In this document: positions 27,154-36,097 of the stretch, one piece after another
Layout: each line of letters starts with the position of its first letter
Numbering within the stretch: the first letter of the stretch is position 1
From: a virus
DNA length: 64,000 nucleotides
IMG/VR virus record: IMGVR_UViG_3300022700_000048
Coordinates: 1-64,000 of that record
Strand: one strand, 5' to 3'
Program-made: the position numbers and the translations under genes
Notes under the pieces: generated by a model
Databases searched by the model: none
Told to the model about the DNA's origin: nothing
Seen by the model: only the letters and a program-made list of their open reading frames with translations

Positions 27154-29033
27154 TGTTTAATAATACAAGAAAATATCGTCTAAATGTTGAGGAAATTAAA
27201 TCACATGGTATTAGTGCTAATACAAAAAATTATGAATATAATTTATTAAATAGTTTTAATGTTAATAATACCACATATCCACAATTATCTACAGAAGAAT
27301 TAGCAAATTTAAACATACCAAATTATTTAAGTCGTGTTTGCGATTATTTAACGTATATAAATATTGAAAGGGAAGGATTAAGAGAAAAATTAATTAATAA
27401 TGCATTAACACATACATCTGATTGTGAAATAAAATGTAAACTAAATTCAGATTTTTTAGTTTATCGGTTTTTAACTGGTGTTAGAGTTGTTAACATTGGA
27501 GAATTTAATGGTACTGTTGAATACAAAGCATATCCAATTGAAGATGATCCAAGTGGTTATACATGGCAAACAAGTGGAACATTTTTAAATTTAAATTTAA
27601 ATAAAATTTATGTATTTGAAGTTAGAGATATTGTAGATAATGAAGAATATTGTAAAGTTCAAAGAACAGTATCATTACCAACTTTAGTCCAAAGTACCAC
27701 ATTTACACCAGAAGAAAAATTAGTGTATCTTAATGAAGTTGCGTGTGGATCAAATAATCTTTATTATTATAATAATGGTACAATTAATATTGATCCGTCA
27801 TTAACTAATGATGAGATTGTTTGTATTAATTATAAAGTATTTGCAGATGCATATGGTGATGCTGAATCATGTGTACAATTATTTTGTAAACCTAATAATT
27901 GTAATACATTTTTAAATTATTCATGTCATACATCAGATGATGGTTTACAATCAGGTAATTTTACATTACGAGACGGTGATCAGATGTGTTATAATTTAAC
28001 TAATATAGTACCAACAGCAGGTTCTTGTGCATGTACATGTTTTGAAATATATAATGTTGATGGTGGCGGTACAACAGCACCATCAATTGATGAAAGTCGT
28101 TCATGTGTTACTAGATGTGCTTCAATACCTAGAGAAGAAATTATTTTTAATTTAGATGAATCAATAATATACTCAAATGAGTGTTGTGAAAAGAAAATTG
28201 GTAATTTTAATTTTTCACCGTCAATTCCAGAAAATGAATGTTTAAGTCTTGAATTAAATGATTTAGCAAGAATTAGTCCATATCAGAATACTGCATCAGC
28301 ATCAGTTATTGTTAAATGTAAATCACAAAGTGGGGTAAATTACGATACATTGTTTACAAATACATCTGGATTGCCCTCACCTACATCAAGAAGTATAGAA
28401 ATTAAACATGGTGATTCATTATGTTATGAATTAATGGTTGAAGCAGTTAATGGTGTTACTGGAACATCATGTATAAATGTTTTCAATATACCAACACAAT
28501 CAAATGGTATAAACACAAATATTGGACCATCTGGTAGTACATGTGTTGAAAAATATGTTGAACCATTAGCAGCAACTCTTTCTGTTTGTCAACAAAATGA
28601 AACATATGATGAAATAATAAACACTAAATTTGGTAATGGGTATATAAATATATCACCATCAATAACATTAAATCAATGCGTTAATATTAATTTTAGTGGA
28701 GAATTTTTAGTTTTTAGTGCAGATCAAAATATTAATAATTCTGGAACAATTAATATCTTTTGTAAAAAAGCAATTGATAATAATTACTCTATTAAATGTA
28801 CAATGGAAACAAATGGTTCTACTACTACATGTACTGGTAATATGTTTATTTGTTCTGGTGATAGTTTGTGTTATGCAATTTCAGCAAGAGCAGCTACATG
28901 TAGTACATCAGTATCAACTAATTTAAAATTAGATAGTGCTTCTGGATTTAATGGAATTGATCCGTCAGTATCATCAACAAAAAATAATCATTGTATATCA
29001 GTATCATATAATGAAAATAATAACATTTTATAA
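27153..29033 (+). CDS. Cysteine-rich tail/fibre protein with three tandem repeats
   Basis: 626 residues. Three modules of about 110-130 residues begin near residues 197, 344 and 478. Each has a strand with SPSI or DPSL, a cysteine before an LxL/INF strand, an xxFCK/VKCK strand, then GDxxCYxL and a closing cysteine. At least 25 cysteines in total, unusual for a cytoplasmically made phage protein and suggesting disulfides or metal sites. A fourth copy occurs in the gene at 31470. The N-terminal 190 residues are separate. Likely receptor-binding or decoration. Confidence 0.65.
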   Translation: MFNNTRKYRLNVEEIKSHGISANTKNYEYNLLNSFNVNNTTYPQLSTEELANLNIPNYLSRVCDYLTYINIEREGLREKLINNALTHTSDCEIKCKLNSDFLVYRFLTGVRVVNIGEFNGTVEYKAYPIEDDPSGYTWQTSGTFLNLNLNKIYVFEVRDIVDNEEYCKVQRTVSLPTLVQSTTFTPEEKLVYLNEVACGSNNLYYYNNGTINIDPSLTNDEIVCINYKVFADAYGDAESCVQLFCKPNNCNTFLNYSCHTSDDGLQSGNFTLRDGDQMCYNLTNIVPTAGSCACTCFEIYNVDGGGTTAPSIDESRSCVTRCASIPREEIIFNLDESIIYSNECCEKKIGNFNFSPSIPENECLSLELNDLARISPYQNTASASVIVKCKSQSGVNYDTLFTNTSGLPSPTSRSIEIKHGDSLCYELMVEAVNGVTGTSCINVFNIPTQSNGINTNIGPSGSTCVEKYVEPLAATLSVCQQNETYDEIINTKFGNGYINISPSITLNQCVNINFSGEFLVFSADQNINNSGTINIFCKKAIDNNYSIKCTMETNGSTTTCTGNMFICSGDSLCYAISARAATCSTSVSTNLKLDSASGFNGIDPSVSSTKNNHCISVSYNENNNIL

Positions 29034-29046
29034 AATAATAAATTAT

Positions 29047-29056
29047 TGTATTTATA
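29047..29056 (+). promoter_or_regulatory. Putative late promoter motif TGTATTTATA
   Basis: Recurrent motif 15 bases before the start of the fibre operon at 29072. Confidence 0.6.
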
Positions 29057-29071
29057 ATAAAAGAAAAATAA

Positions 29072-31462
29072 ATGGCATTTATTGAAAAAAAAGACCCAAC
29101 AGTTTTAAATATAAAATTAACATCTAAAGGTAGAGAACAATTATCTAAAGGTCAGTTAAATTTTAAATATTACGCTATTGGTGATAGTGAAATTGATTAT
29201 GATTTTAATAGAAATGCGGAATTTAATCCATTTTATTCAAATATTTTAAGACCAAATGATAAAAATCCTAAACAACTTTCATTTATACCACGAAATTTAT
29301 CTGGTGAGCCATATAATGAAATATCATCAGTACCATCAACACCGAGTACAATTGTAAATCAAGTACAACCAATAGGTTTTTTTAATGATAATGCTAATGA
29401 ATTTTTAGTTGATAGTGATCATGTGAAACAACCTGATATTGCAATTGAAATTTCGGGAATAACAGGTGGAACAATATTAAAACTAAAAAAAGCACCAACA
29501 TATCAAGCAAATCATAATGAACCCCAAGAAGGTGATTTATTGTTAGTAAAATGGACAAATCCTTTAAGCATTGATACAACTGGATATACAATTAATAAAA
29601 ATTATCCAACACCTATATTATGGTATAAAATTCAGAATATTAGTGGTGGTACATTAGCAAATAACAATCTTATTGTTGAAGTTGATAGAGAATTACCAGA
29701 TTTTAGTGAAATTACTGGTGGGAGTAATTCTATATTAGCTGGTGCAATGGTGTATTATAATTTTATGAATTATACTGGTGAAACTAATTATTCTACTGAT
29801 AATGTAGATGAAGCATTATTAACATTTTTACAAAATTGTGAATGTCCAACCACTGTATTCCCATTTTGGAATATGTCAATTCTTTATACTGAAGATATTG
29901 CGGGTGTTGATCCATTGAATGATGTAAATTATATTAATTATAATACAAAAAATTTAGCTGGTTTTGTATTATATATACAAAATCAACAAAAGTATAATGA
30001 TGATTACAATTATAAAAGAAAATTAGGTATTATACATTATACTAATAATTCTGTTTCAAATACATATGGTGAGAGTTTTTATGGTGATCCATTAAATTCC
30101 CGTGAAGCAACAGAAGTACCAACACTAGACCTTCCAACAATTATGTGGCATAAATCAAGTGGTACAACATTAGGGTTAAAATTAAAAGCATCTGGTTCAT
30201 TAAAATATTTAACAGGTGCAACCAGATTTTTAAATACAAGATATTATGATTTAGCTGATCCAGTTGGAAATGTTGTAGGTAAGGTTTTTTATGATTTAAA
30301 AATATTCTTAATAGAAGATCAAGAATTATTATTTGCAATGTCATATAAATCAAATAGATCATGGACTTTACCTGAACATGAAGTTGATATTAATGCTAAT
30401 GTTACATTTGGGTGTCCAGCATGCTTCTTACAATATGATGTTACAACAATACCACCAACATATATTAATGGTAATGATGGTCAAATTATCATATCGGATA
30501 TTCTTAATTCATCACTTGATAGTGTACCAACAAGTCCAGTAATATTAGAAATATTAACTGGACCTACTGGTAATACTGGACAAACAAAAATATATTTTAG
30601 TGAAATTACAGGTGATACAATAATTACAAACAATAATACCATTAATAATTATAATTTAAGTGCTGGTACATATACTGTTAAATTAATTGATACTGGTTTT
30701 GCTGATTGTATTGTTTCTACGGGAGTAACAATATCAGCTATAACATCACAATTAACAATATATGCTGAACAAACAACATATTCAGCACTTAATTCATATT
30801 TTAATATTATGCCTGTAGATAATAACCCAACACATATTAGGTTTAATAATGCATTAGTTGGTAATCCATTTGGAACAGCATATTTTACAATTACAGAAAC
30901 TGGTGCAACTAATACATATTTAAATAGTTTATCTAATAGTACTGTTGGTAATGATGCGCTTGGTAATCCAAGTAATCCGGGTAAATGGGTTGAAATTCCA
31001 AGTGGCAGTACATTAAATGTTACTAATTTAACATTTACACAACCATATCAAATATTTGTTAGAGACGCTACTGGTGATACGTTTAATGATATAATGCAAC
31101 AAGAAGCAATTGATTCACAAGTTTGGTCATATTATGTTGCAGCAGGAAACCCTTTATCAGAATCAAATGATATTAATGTTACAAAGGGTAGTGATTCAAA
31201 TGGTGAATATGTAGTAATTTCAAATTATATAGATGCATCTATTGATGGTTCAATTAACCCAATTATTGGTGATATTGAAATTAGTATACATAAAACTACA
31301 GAATTACCAAAACAATGGAATAGTACATCAAATGATGGTAGTTCAGTAAAACTATATATTAATGATTTATCAAGTGATAGTTATAATGTAACAATTAGAG
31401 AAAAATATGGATATATTACAATGTATAAAATAACAGCAAATAATACATTTACAATAATATAA
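29072..31462 (+). CDS. Tail fibre/adhesin-like protein with SprB-like repeat, 796 aa
   Basis: The N-terminal ~110 residues (LTSKGREQLSKGQLNFKYYAIGDSE) look like a conserved virion-attachment domain. The middle is beta-rich with glycine/threonine turns. Residues about 446-555 resemble a SprB-type repeat of Bacteroidota surface adhesins: CPACFLQYDV, NGNDGQIII and the closing GTYTVKLIDTGFADC. The C-terminal part has further beta domains. This suggests a fibre that borrowed folds from host adhesins. Confidence 0.7.
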   Translation: MAFIEKKDPTVLNIKLTSKGREQLSKGQLNFKYYAIGDSEIDYDFNRNAEFNPFYSNILRPNDKNPKQLSFIPRNLSGEPYNEISSVPSTPSTIVNQVQPIGFFNDNANEFLVDSDHVKQPDIAIEISGITGGTILKLKKAPTYQANHNEPQEGDLLLVKWTNPLSIDTTGYTINKNYPTPILWYKIQNISGGTLANNNLIVEVDRELPDFSEITGGSNSILAGAMVYYNFMNYTGETNYSTDNVDEALLTFLQNCECPTTVFPFWNMSILYTEDIAGVDPLNDVNYINYNTKNLAGFVLYIQNQQKYNDDYNYKRKLGIIHYTNNSVSNTYGESFYGDPLNSREATEVPTLDLPTIMWHKSSGTTLGLKLKASGSLKYLTGATRFLNTRYYDLADPVGNVVGKVFYDLKIFLIEDQELLFAMSYKSNRSWTLPEHEVDINANVTFGCPACFLQYDVTTIPPTYINGNDGQIIISDILNSSLDSVPTSPVILEILTGPTGNTGQTKIYFSEITGDTIITNNNTINNYNLSAGTYTVKLIDTGFADCIVSTGVTISAITSQLTIYAEQTTYSALNSYFNIMPVDNNPTHIRFNNALVGNPFGTAYFTITETGATNTYLNSLSNSTVGNDALGNPSNPGKWVEIPSGSTLNVTNLTFTQPYQIFVRDATGDTFNDIMQQEAIDSQVWSYYVAAGNPLSESNDINVTKGSDSNGEYVVISNYIDASIDGSINPIIGDIEISIHKTTELPKQWNSTSNDGSSVKLYINDLSSDSYNVTIREKYGYITMYKITANNTFTII

Positions 31463-31469
31463 AATATAT

Positions 31470-32732
31470 ATGTCAGATTTTAGATTTAAAATAAGCGGTG
31501 ATTCTGGTCCATTTTTGGCAGAATTATATGATGCAATAACATGTAGTAAAATTACATCAAAAATAATTGAATATTCTGGTTTATCAACACCCGATAAAGA
31601 AAATTACACGTGTGTAATTTTTAATGGGTTATATGAAGAAACTAATTATTATGCAAAAGTAATTGATAATATTGGTAATACTGCTCTTTCAATAACAGGA
31701 CAAACCCCAACAAATCCAATTGTTATTCCAACTGAAATTAATATTAATTTACTTGGAACATATTATGAACCACCACAAACACTTGAAACAATATGTACAT
31801 TACGATCACCAAAATATATAGAGATCACACCAGCACCAATAGGTAATCAATGTGTTACTGTTAATTTAAGTGCTGTTACTTGTTCTTCAAGTAGTTATAG
31901 TGACGCATATATTGAACTATATAAGAAATGTACTGAATCTGGTTCATACACATCAATTTGTACAATAACAAATAATACAACGAATGTTGATCCAATACAA
32001 ATTGGTGAGGGGGATGGTGTGTGTTATGACTTATATACTAAATTGGAAGATAATATTACTTCAGCCGATAAATATGCATGTGCTGAATTACAATTATTTA
32101 ATACAACAGCATCAGGATATGGTTCATGTTATGAAATAAATACGACAAATGATTGTTTAGACATATCACAATTTGAAGCAGGTACAACAACTACTACAAC
32201 TACAACATTATCACCAACAGTTGTATATATTGATGATATTAATACTAATACAGTAACATTTGGTCAATTAAAATGTGGAAATATAAATACATATCCAGCT
32301 ATTAATTCATCACAATCATTTAGAGTATGCTTTGAAATTATTAATAATTATGTTATTAATGAAACATTACCTGATGATATAAATCAATGTGGACGTATAT
32401 TAGAATCAAATAGTTTAATTGATGAATTGGGAACAAATGAAAAAGATGTTGGTACTTGTACGTGTAGGATATCAACATATATTGATATTGATTCAAATAA
32501 TATTATTAATAGTAATGTTAATGTTAATTCATTAGTTGGTGGTAGTAATAATAATTATGGTTGTAATTATTGTGAATATCAATGTATAAGAATTTGTCAA
32601 ATAACTAATATGAATAATGGTAATTTTATTTATGGAACTAGTGGTTATCCTTCAAGTATTTGTACATATTGGGACGGTAATTTACAGGGTTCATTAAATG
32701 GTGGTGGTGGATTATTAGAAAATAATATATAA
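31470..32732 (+). CDS. Cysteine-rich fibre protein with poly-Thr linker, 420 aa
   Basis: Residues ~1-100 form an SprB/fibronectin-like domain; residues ~109-230 are a copy of the cysteine-rich module of the 27153 gene (ITPAPIGNQCVTVNL, YIELYKKC, GEGDGVCYDLY). A run of threonines ending in LSP near residue 240 links to a second cysteine-rich part (CGNINTYPAIN, CRISTYID, YCEYQCIRIC). No catalytic residues. Part of the fibre operon with overlapping architecture in neighbouring genes. Confidence 0.65.
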   Translation: MSDFRFKISGDSGPFLAELYDAITCSKITSKIIEYSGLSTPDKENYTCVIFNGLYEETNYYAKVIDNIGNTALSITGQTPTNPIVIPTEININLLGTYYEPPQTLETICTLRSPKYIEITPAPIGNQCVTVNLSAVTCSSSSYSDAYIELYKKCTESGSYTSICTITNNTTNVDPIQIGEGDGVCYDLYTKLEDNITSADKYACAELQLFNTTASGYGSCYEINTTNDCLDISQFEAGTTTTTTTTLSPTVVYIDDINTNTVTFGQLKCGNINTYPAINSSQSFRVCFEIINNYVINETLPDDINQCGRILESNSLIDELGTNEKDVGTCTCRISTYIDIDSNNIINSNVNVNSLVGGSNNNYGCNYCEYQCIRICQITNMNNGNFIYGTSGYPSSICTYWDGNLQGSLNGGGGLLENNI

Positions 32733-32744
32733 AAATAAATATAT

Positions 32745-33464
32745 ATGTCAAATTTAATTAAATTTAATATTATTAATGGTGTTCCACCGTTTGAAGCAGA
32801 ATTAATTGGTAGTTCATTACCAAAACAAATATTTAATAGTATAGGACAACATTATTTTTATAATGTTTTAAATGGTTACTATACATTAAAAATTGTTGAT
32901 GCAAATGGATGTATATATGAAAAGGAAATTATTGTTGATCCATCAATAACAACAACTACAACAACATTAATACCTGAAGAATCAATTGTTGTTGGTCATG
33001 CACAAGACCCTTTACTTATTTTTAATCCTATTGCAACAAATAAAAATGATGATTTCGTTGGTTATCCAGATTCTGATGTAGTAACATTATATTTATGGTT
33101 TAAAACATATAATGGAAAACCATTAACAAATAATGTAGCAATAAGTTATAATATTGGAACAACTGGTGGGACAACAGATTCAACATTTAAATTTAATTCG
33201 GTTAGTGATGAAATACATACTGAAGTTCAAGAAGATGTTACTGGACCTAATGATTCTATTATTGGTAATATAATATTAAAAAAGGGATTTATTGAATCAT
33301 ATTTTGAATATATATATTATAGGGGGTCAACAAATAAAAGGTATCAAATTGAATTAAAATCAGGATTAGATAATTTTTATCCTAATAGTGAAACTAGTGA
33401 TGATATTGGTACTGATTACGGTATTTCAATTATTGATACTAATGAAATTATATTTAATTATTAA
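32745..33464 (+). CDS. Tail fibre protein with SprB-like domain and poly-Thr linker, 239 aa
   Basis: The first ~65 residues are a compact SprB-like repeat (GVPPFEAEL, GYYTLKIVDANGC). A threonine run followed by LIPE (near residues 68-76) leads to a beta-rich C-terminal domain. The layout repeats that of the gene before it. Probably a fibre tip or adhesin subunit. Confidence 0.65.
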   Translation: MSNLIKFNIINGVPPFEAELIGSSLPKQIFNSIGQHYFYNVLNGYYTLKIVDANGCIYEKEIIVDPSITTTTTTLIPEESIVVGHAQDPLLIFNPIATNKNDDFVGYPDSDVVTLYLWFKTYNGKPLTNNVAISYNIGTTGGTTDSTFKFNSVSDEIHTEVQEDVTGPNDSIIGNIILKKGFIESYFEYIYYRGSTNKRYQIELKSGLDNFYPNSETSDDIGTDYGISIIDTNEIIFNY

Positions 33465-33471
33465 TTTAAAC

Positions 33472-33481
33472 AGTATTTATT
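33472..33481 (+). promoter_or_regulatory. Putative late promoter motif AGTATTTATT, very close to the start codon
   Basis: Only three bases separate the motif from the ATG at 33485. If it is a -10-type element, the transcript would start at or inside the start codon. Confidence 0.5.
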
Positions 33482-33484
33482 GAT

Positions 33485-34252
33485 ATGGCAAAAGGATATA
33501 CAGCATTTATGACATATATGTTAATACCTGAAACTGGTACAACAAGTGGTATTACACAGGGATATGGTTACAGTCAAGCAATTCATTGTAATTATGAAAA
33601 GAATGTTTATTTTGAAGATTTAACAAACAAAGAATTTAATATATATTTTGAAAATCCAGATGAATTTAAATTTTTATCAACAAGTGGTGGTACCGGATTT
33701 ACAGCACATAAGTTAGTTGTGTTGGCACAATTAATAGATAATGAACCATATAATTCATTAAATGATGTAAAGCCATTTCCAAATGAATGGAGATGGTTTG
33801 ATGTTACTGAACAAATAATAGATTATAAATCAGGTCAAACATTAACTGCATCAGGTGTTTGTAGTACTGTCTTTAGAGTACCAATACATAAATATTATAT
33901 TGCTGATAAGTATGATCTTAGTTATTTAAATTATCCTCAAGTTTCAACAGGTAGTACAGCATCAACTGTTAATTATTTAAATTTTGGTGATGAAACATAT
34001 TTTATGGGAAATGTAACAACAAGTATAGAAGCAATTGCATATACAATGGATTTAGGTATTAATTTACCACTTAATCAATTTAATTCTACTGGTAACCCTA
34101 CATGGAATTCAAATTTAGATAAACAAGTTTTTATTTCAGAAATTGGGTTATATGATGAAAATAAAAATCTTGTTGGAATTGCAAAATTAAATAATCCCAT
34201 ACCTAAAGATGACACTATATCAAGAACAATTGTTTTTGCTATGGATTTTTAA
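33485..34252 (+). CDS. Tail/baseplate-associated structural protein, 255 aa
   Basis: Beta-rich protein ending in SEIGLYDENKNLVGIAKL and NPIPKDD, a pattern common to phage fibre-attachment or fibre-tip proteins whose C-terminal domain trimerises. No signal peptide. It is the last gene of the tail block; the next gene starts ten bases after its stop and encodes a membrane protein. Confidence 0.6.
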   Translation: MAKGYTAFMTYMLIPETGTTSGITQGYGYSQAIHCNYEKNVYFEDLTNKEFNIYFENPDEFKFLSTSGGTGFTAHKLVVLAQLIDNEPYNSLNDVKPFPNEWRWFDVTEQIIDYKSGQTLTASGVCSTVFRVPIHKYYIADKYDLSYLNYPQVSTGSTASTVNYLNFGDETYFMGNVTTSIEAIAYTMDLGINLPLNQFNSTGNPTWNSNLDKQVFISEIGLYDENKNLVGIAKLNNPIPKDDTISRTIVFAMDF

Positions 34253-34262
34253 AGATAAAACA

Positions 34263-34805
34263 ATGAAAAATAATAAAATAATCATATTTATAATAATTTT
34301 TTTATTAATAATTTCTATAATATTAATAAGAAAATGTGATAAAAAATCGGTAAATACTTATGATTTCCCTAACACAATAAATGTTATTAATTATACAGAT
34401 AATATTCGTGCCGATACTATAACAATGATTATTACACATATGATCATGAATTATGATACAATTAATATTGATATTTATCATTTTATTAATGATTTAAATA
34501 TTAATAATTATTCAATCATTGGTTTTATACAAAAAATAGATAAGCCACATACATATCAGATTTTTTTGGATAATGTAAGTCAAAGTAAGTTAATTACTGT
34601 TTTATCACACGAATTAATACATTTAGATCAAATGGAAAAGGGTGATTTAATATATGATTTGGGTAATACTGAATATGTAATATATAAAAATGATACTATA
34701 TTTTTTAATGAAACCCCCTATAAAAAAAGACCACATGAAATTGACGCATATTCAAGACAAAAAAATATTGAACAACAATTACGTAATCTTTTATATAAAA
34801 AATAA
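34263..34805 (+). CDS. Membrane-anchored zinc-protease-like protein, 180 aa
   Basis: An N-terminal membrane segment (IIIFIIIFLLIISIILI, residues ~5-21) is followed by an outside domain with HELIH near residues 115-119, the zincin HExxH motif, and HEIDAY about 40 residues later, which could supply the third zinc ligand (Glu). The upstream in-frame ATG at 34209 lies inside the previous gene; the ATG at 34263 directly begins a normal anchor and is preferred. It may act on cell-envelope proteins or host surface factors. No close family is named. Confidence 0.65.
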   Translation: MKNNKIIIFIIIFLLIISIILIRKCDKKSVNTYDFPNTINVINYTDNIRADTITMIITHMIMNYDTINIDIYHFINDLNINNYSIIGFIQKIDKPHTYQIFLDNVSQSKLITVLSHELIHLDQMEKGDLIYDLGNTEYVIYKNDTIFFNETPYKKRPHEIDAYSRQKNIEQQLRNLLYKK

Positions 34806-34837
34806 ATCATAAAATTTTATATTTTTTTATAATACGA

Positions 34838-34847
34838 AGTATTTATA
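34838..34847 (+). promoter_or_regulatory. Putative late promoter motif AGTATTTATA
   Basis: Exact motif, 39 bases before the RHH gene start at 34887. Confidence 0.5.
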
Positions 34848-34886
34848 TGAAAAATTGATAATTAAATAATTAATTTATTAATAAAA

Positions 34887-35078
34887 ATGGAAAGAAAATC
34901 TAATAATACAAAACCTAAATCAATTATAATTGATGGGAAATTACATTCTGATTTTAAATTATTATGTAAAGGAAAAAATTTAAAAATAGGTGCTGTTATT
35001 GAAGACCTTATTCGACTTTTTATAAAAAACCCAAGAGAAGTACAATCAATGATTGAAAATAATAAGGAAAATAAATAA
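34887..35078 (+). CDS. Small ribbon-helix-helix-like DNA-binding protein, 63 aa
   Basis: The central part reads IIIDGKLHSDFKLLCKGKN then IGAVIEDLIRLFI, the strand-helix-helix layout of Arc/MetJ-type regulators or RHH antitoxins. Basic N-terminus, acidic tail. Sixty-three residues is normal for this fold. It precedes the RuvC-like gene by 18 bases and may regulate this block. Confidence 0.6.
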   Translation: MERKSNNTKPKSIIIDGKLHSDFKLLCKGKNLKIGAVIEDLIRLFIKNPREVQSMIENNKENK

Positions 35079-35096
35079 AATTATAATATAAATAAT

Positions 35097-35708
35097 ATGG
35101 AAAATTATATATTATCTTTAGATATTTCAACAACTAATGTAGGATTAGCTTTATGGGATGAAAAGGGTAAATTAATTGAATTAAAACATTTAAGTTTAAA
35201 AACCGATAAAAAAATACCAATAGATCATAGAGATTTATATAAAGCTGAGTTATTTAGAAATTATTGTGAAGAATATAAAAATTATGTAAAAAGGGAGTTA
35301 AACGGAAAAATATCTAATTTATTTGTTGAAGCACCTTTACAACACACACCAAAAAATGTTAATACAACTGCTTTATTATTGGGTTTTAATGGTATGGCAA
35401 GATATGTATTAATGCAAGTTTTTGAATATAAACCAGAAAAAATTACAGTACATGAAGCTAGAAAATTATTTTGTCCTGAATTAGTACATCAGAAGAAAAG
35501 AAAGGGTGAATTAGTTGAGGTTTTATCATTTCCAACTGAATACAAAAAAAGAAAAAAACATTATATTTGGGAAAAGGTATATAAATTAGAACCACAAATT
35601 GAATGGTTTTATAATAGAAATAATAAACTTAAAGATATTAATTATGATATGAGTGATAGTTATGCTGTTGGTATTGGTGGGCTAAAAAAAATGGGAATTA
35701 TTAAATAA
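35097..35708 (+). CDS. RuvC-like RNase H-fold nuclease (Holliday-junction resolvase type)
   Basis: 203 residues with LSLDISTTNVG (Asp9), VEAP with Glu78, and the C-terminal DMSDS pair (Asp184, Asp187), the carboxylate set of RuvC-type resolvases. In phages such enzymes cut branched DNA before packaging, like T4 endonuclease VII in function though not in fold. It lies among recombination and replication genes, with two bases to the GIY-YIG gene. Confidence 0.85.
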   Translation: MENYILSLDISTTNVGLALWDEKGKLIELKHLSLKTDKKIPIDHRDLYKAELFRNYCEEYKNYVKRELNGKISNLFVEAPLQHTPKNVNTTALLLGFNGMARYVLMQVFEYKPEKITVHEARKLFCPELVHQKKRKGELVEVLSFPTEYKKRKKHYIWEKVYKLEPQIEWFYNRNNKLKDINYDMSDSYAVGIGGLKKMGIIK

Positions 35709-35710
35709 AA

Positions 35711-36019
35711 ATGAAATATGTATATTTAATACAATCATTAGAAAACGGTTATTATAAAATAGGTGTTTCAAAAGACCCACAAAAAAGATTACTACAATTA
35801 CAAACTGGAAATTCATCTAAATTAAAATTAATAGAATATTATCCTTCAGAATACGCAAATAAAATAGAAAAAAGCATTCATAATTTTTTATCACATTTAA
35901 AAAAGGAAGGTGAATGGTTTAATATATCATTATTAGAAGCACTTTCTTTTACTGAAAAATGTAAACAAATTGAAGAAAATATTAATATTTTAAATAAATG
36001 TAATAATGTATTTATTTAA
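35711..36019 (+). CDS. GIY-YIG-like nuclease domain protein (T5orf172/Mug113 type)
   Basis: 102 residues. Opens with YVYLIQSLENGYYKIGVS and has KRLLQLQTG and the late EGEWFN motif, the pattern of the T5orf172/Mug113 branch of GIY-YIG domains. It is a single-domain protein, free-standing and without DNA-binding modules, so either a small nuclease or a mobile-element relic. Directly follows the RuvC-like gene. Confidence 0.8.
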   Translation: MKYVYLIQSLENGYYKIGVSKDPQKRLLQLQTGNSSKLKLIEYYPSEYANKIEKSIHNFLSHLKKEGEWFNISLLEALSFTEKCKQIEENINILNKCNNVFI

Positions 36020-36024
36020 AATAC

Positions 36025-36055
36025 TTGTATTTTAAGTTTTTTTGTGTTATGTTTG
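36025..36055 (+). promoter_or_regulatory. Bacteroidota-type promoter for the metallophosphatase gene
   Basis: TTG at 36025-36027 and TATGTTTG at 36048-36055 with a 20-base spacer. The start codon is 42 bases downstream of the -7 element. Confidence 0.75.
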
Positions 36056-36097
36056 ACAATAAATTAATAAAAATTATATTTATTAAAATCTATATAA

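Noticed and set aside
32184-32212. ACN-repeat tract as a phase-variable microsatellite
   Set aside because: The repeats are imperfect (ACA, ACT mixed) and multiples of three, so slippage would not switch the frame; treated as a protein linker instead.
34209-34262. N-terminal extension of the zinc-protease-like protein
   Set aside because: It overlaps the 3' end of the previous structural gene and would place 18 residues before a normal membrane anchor that begins with its own ATG.
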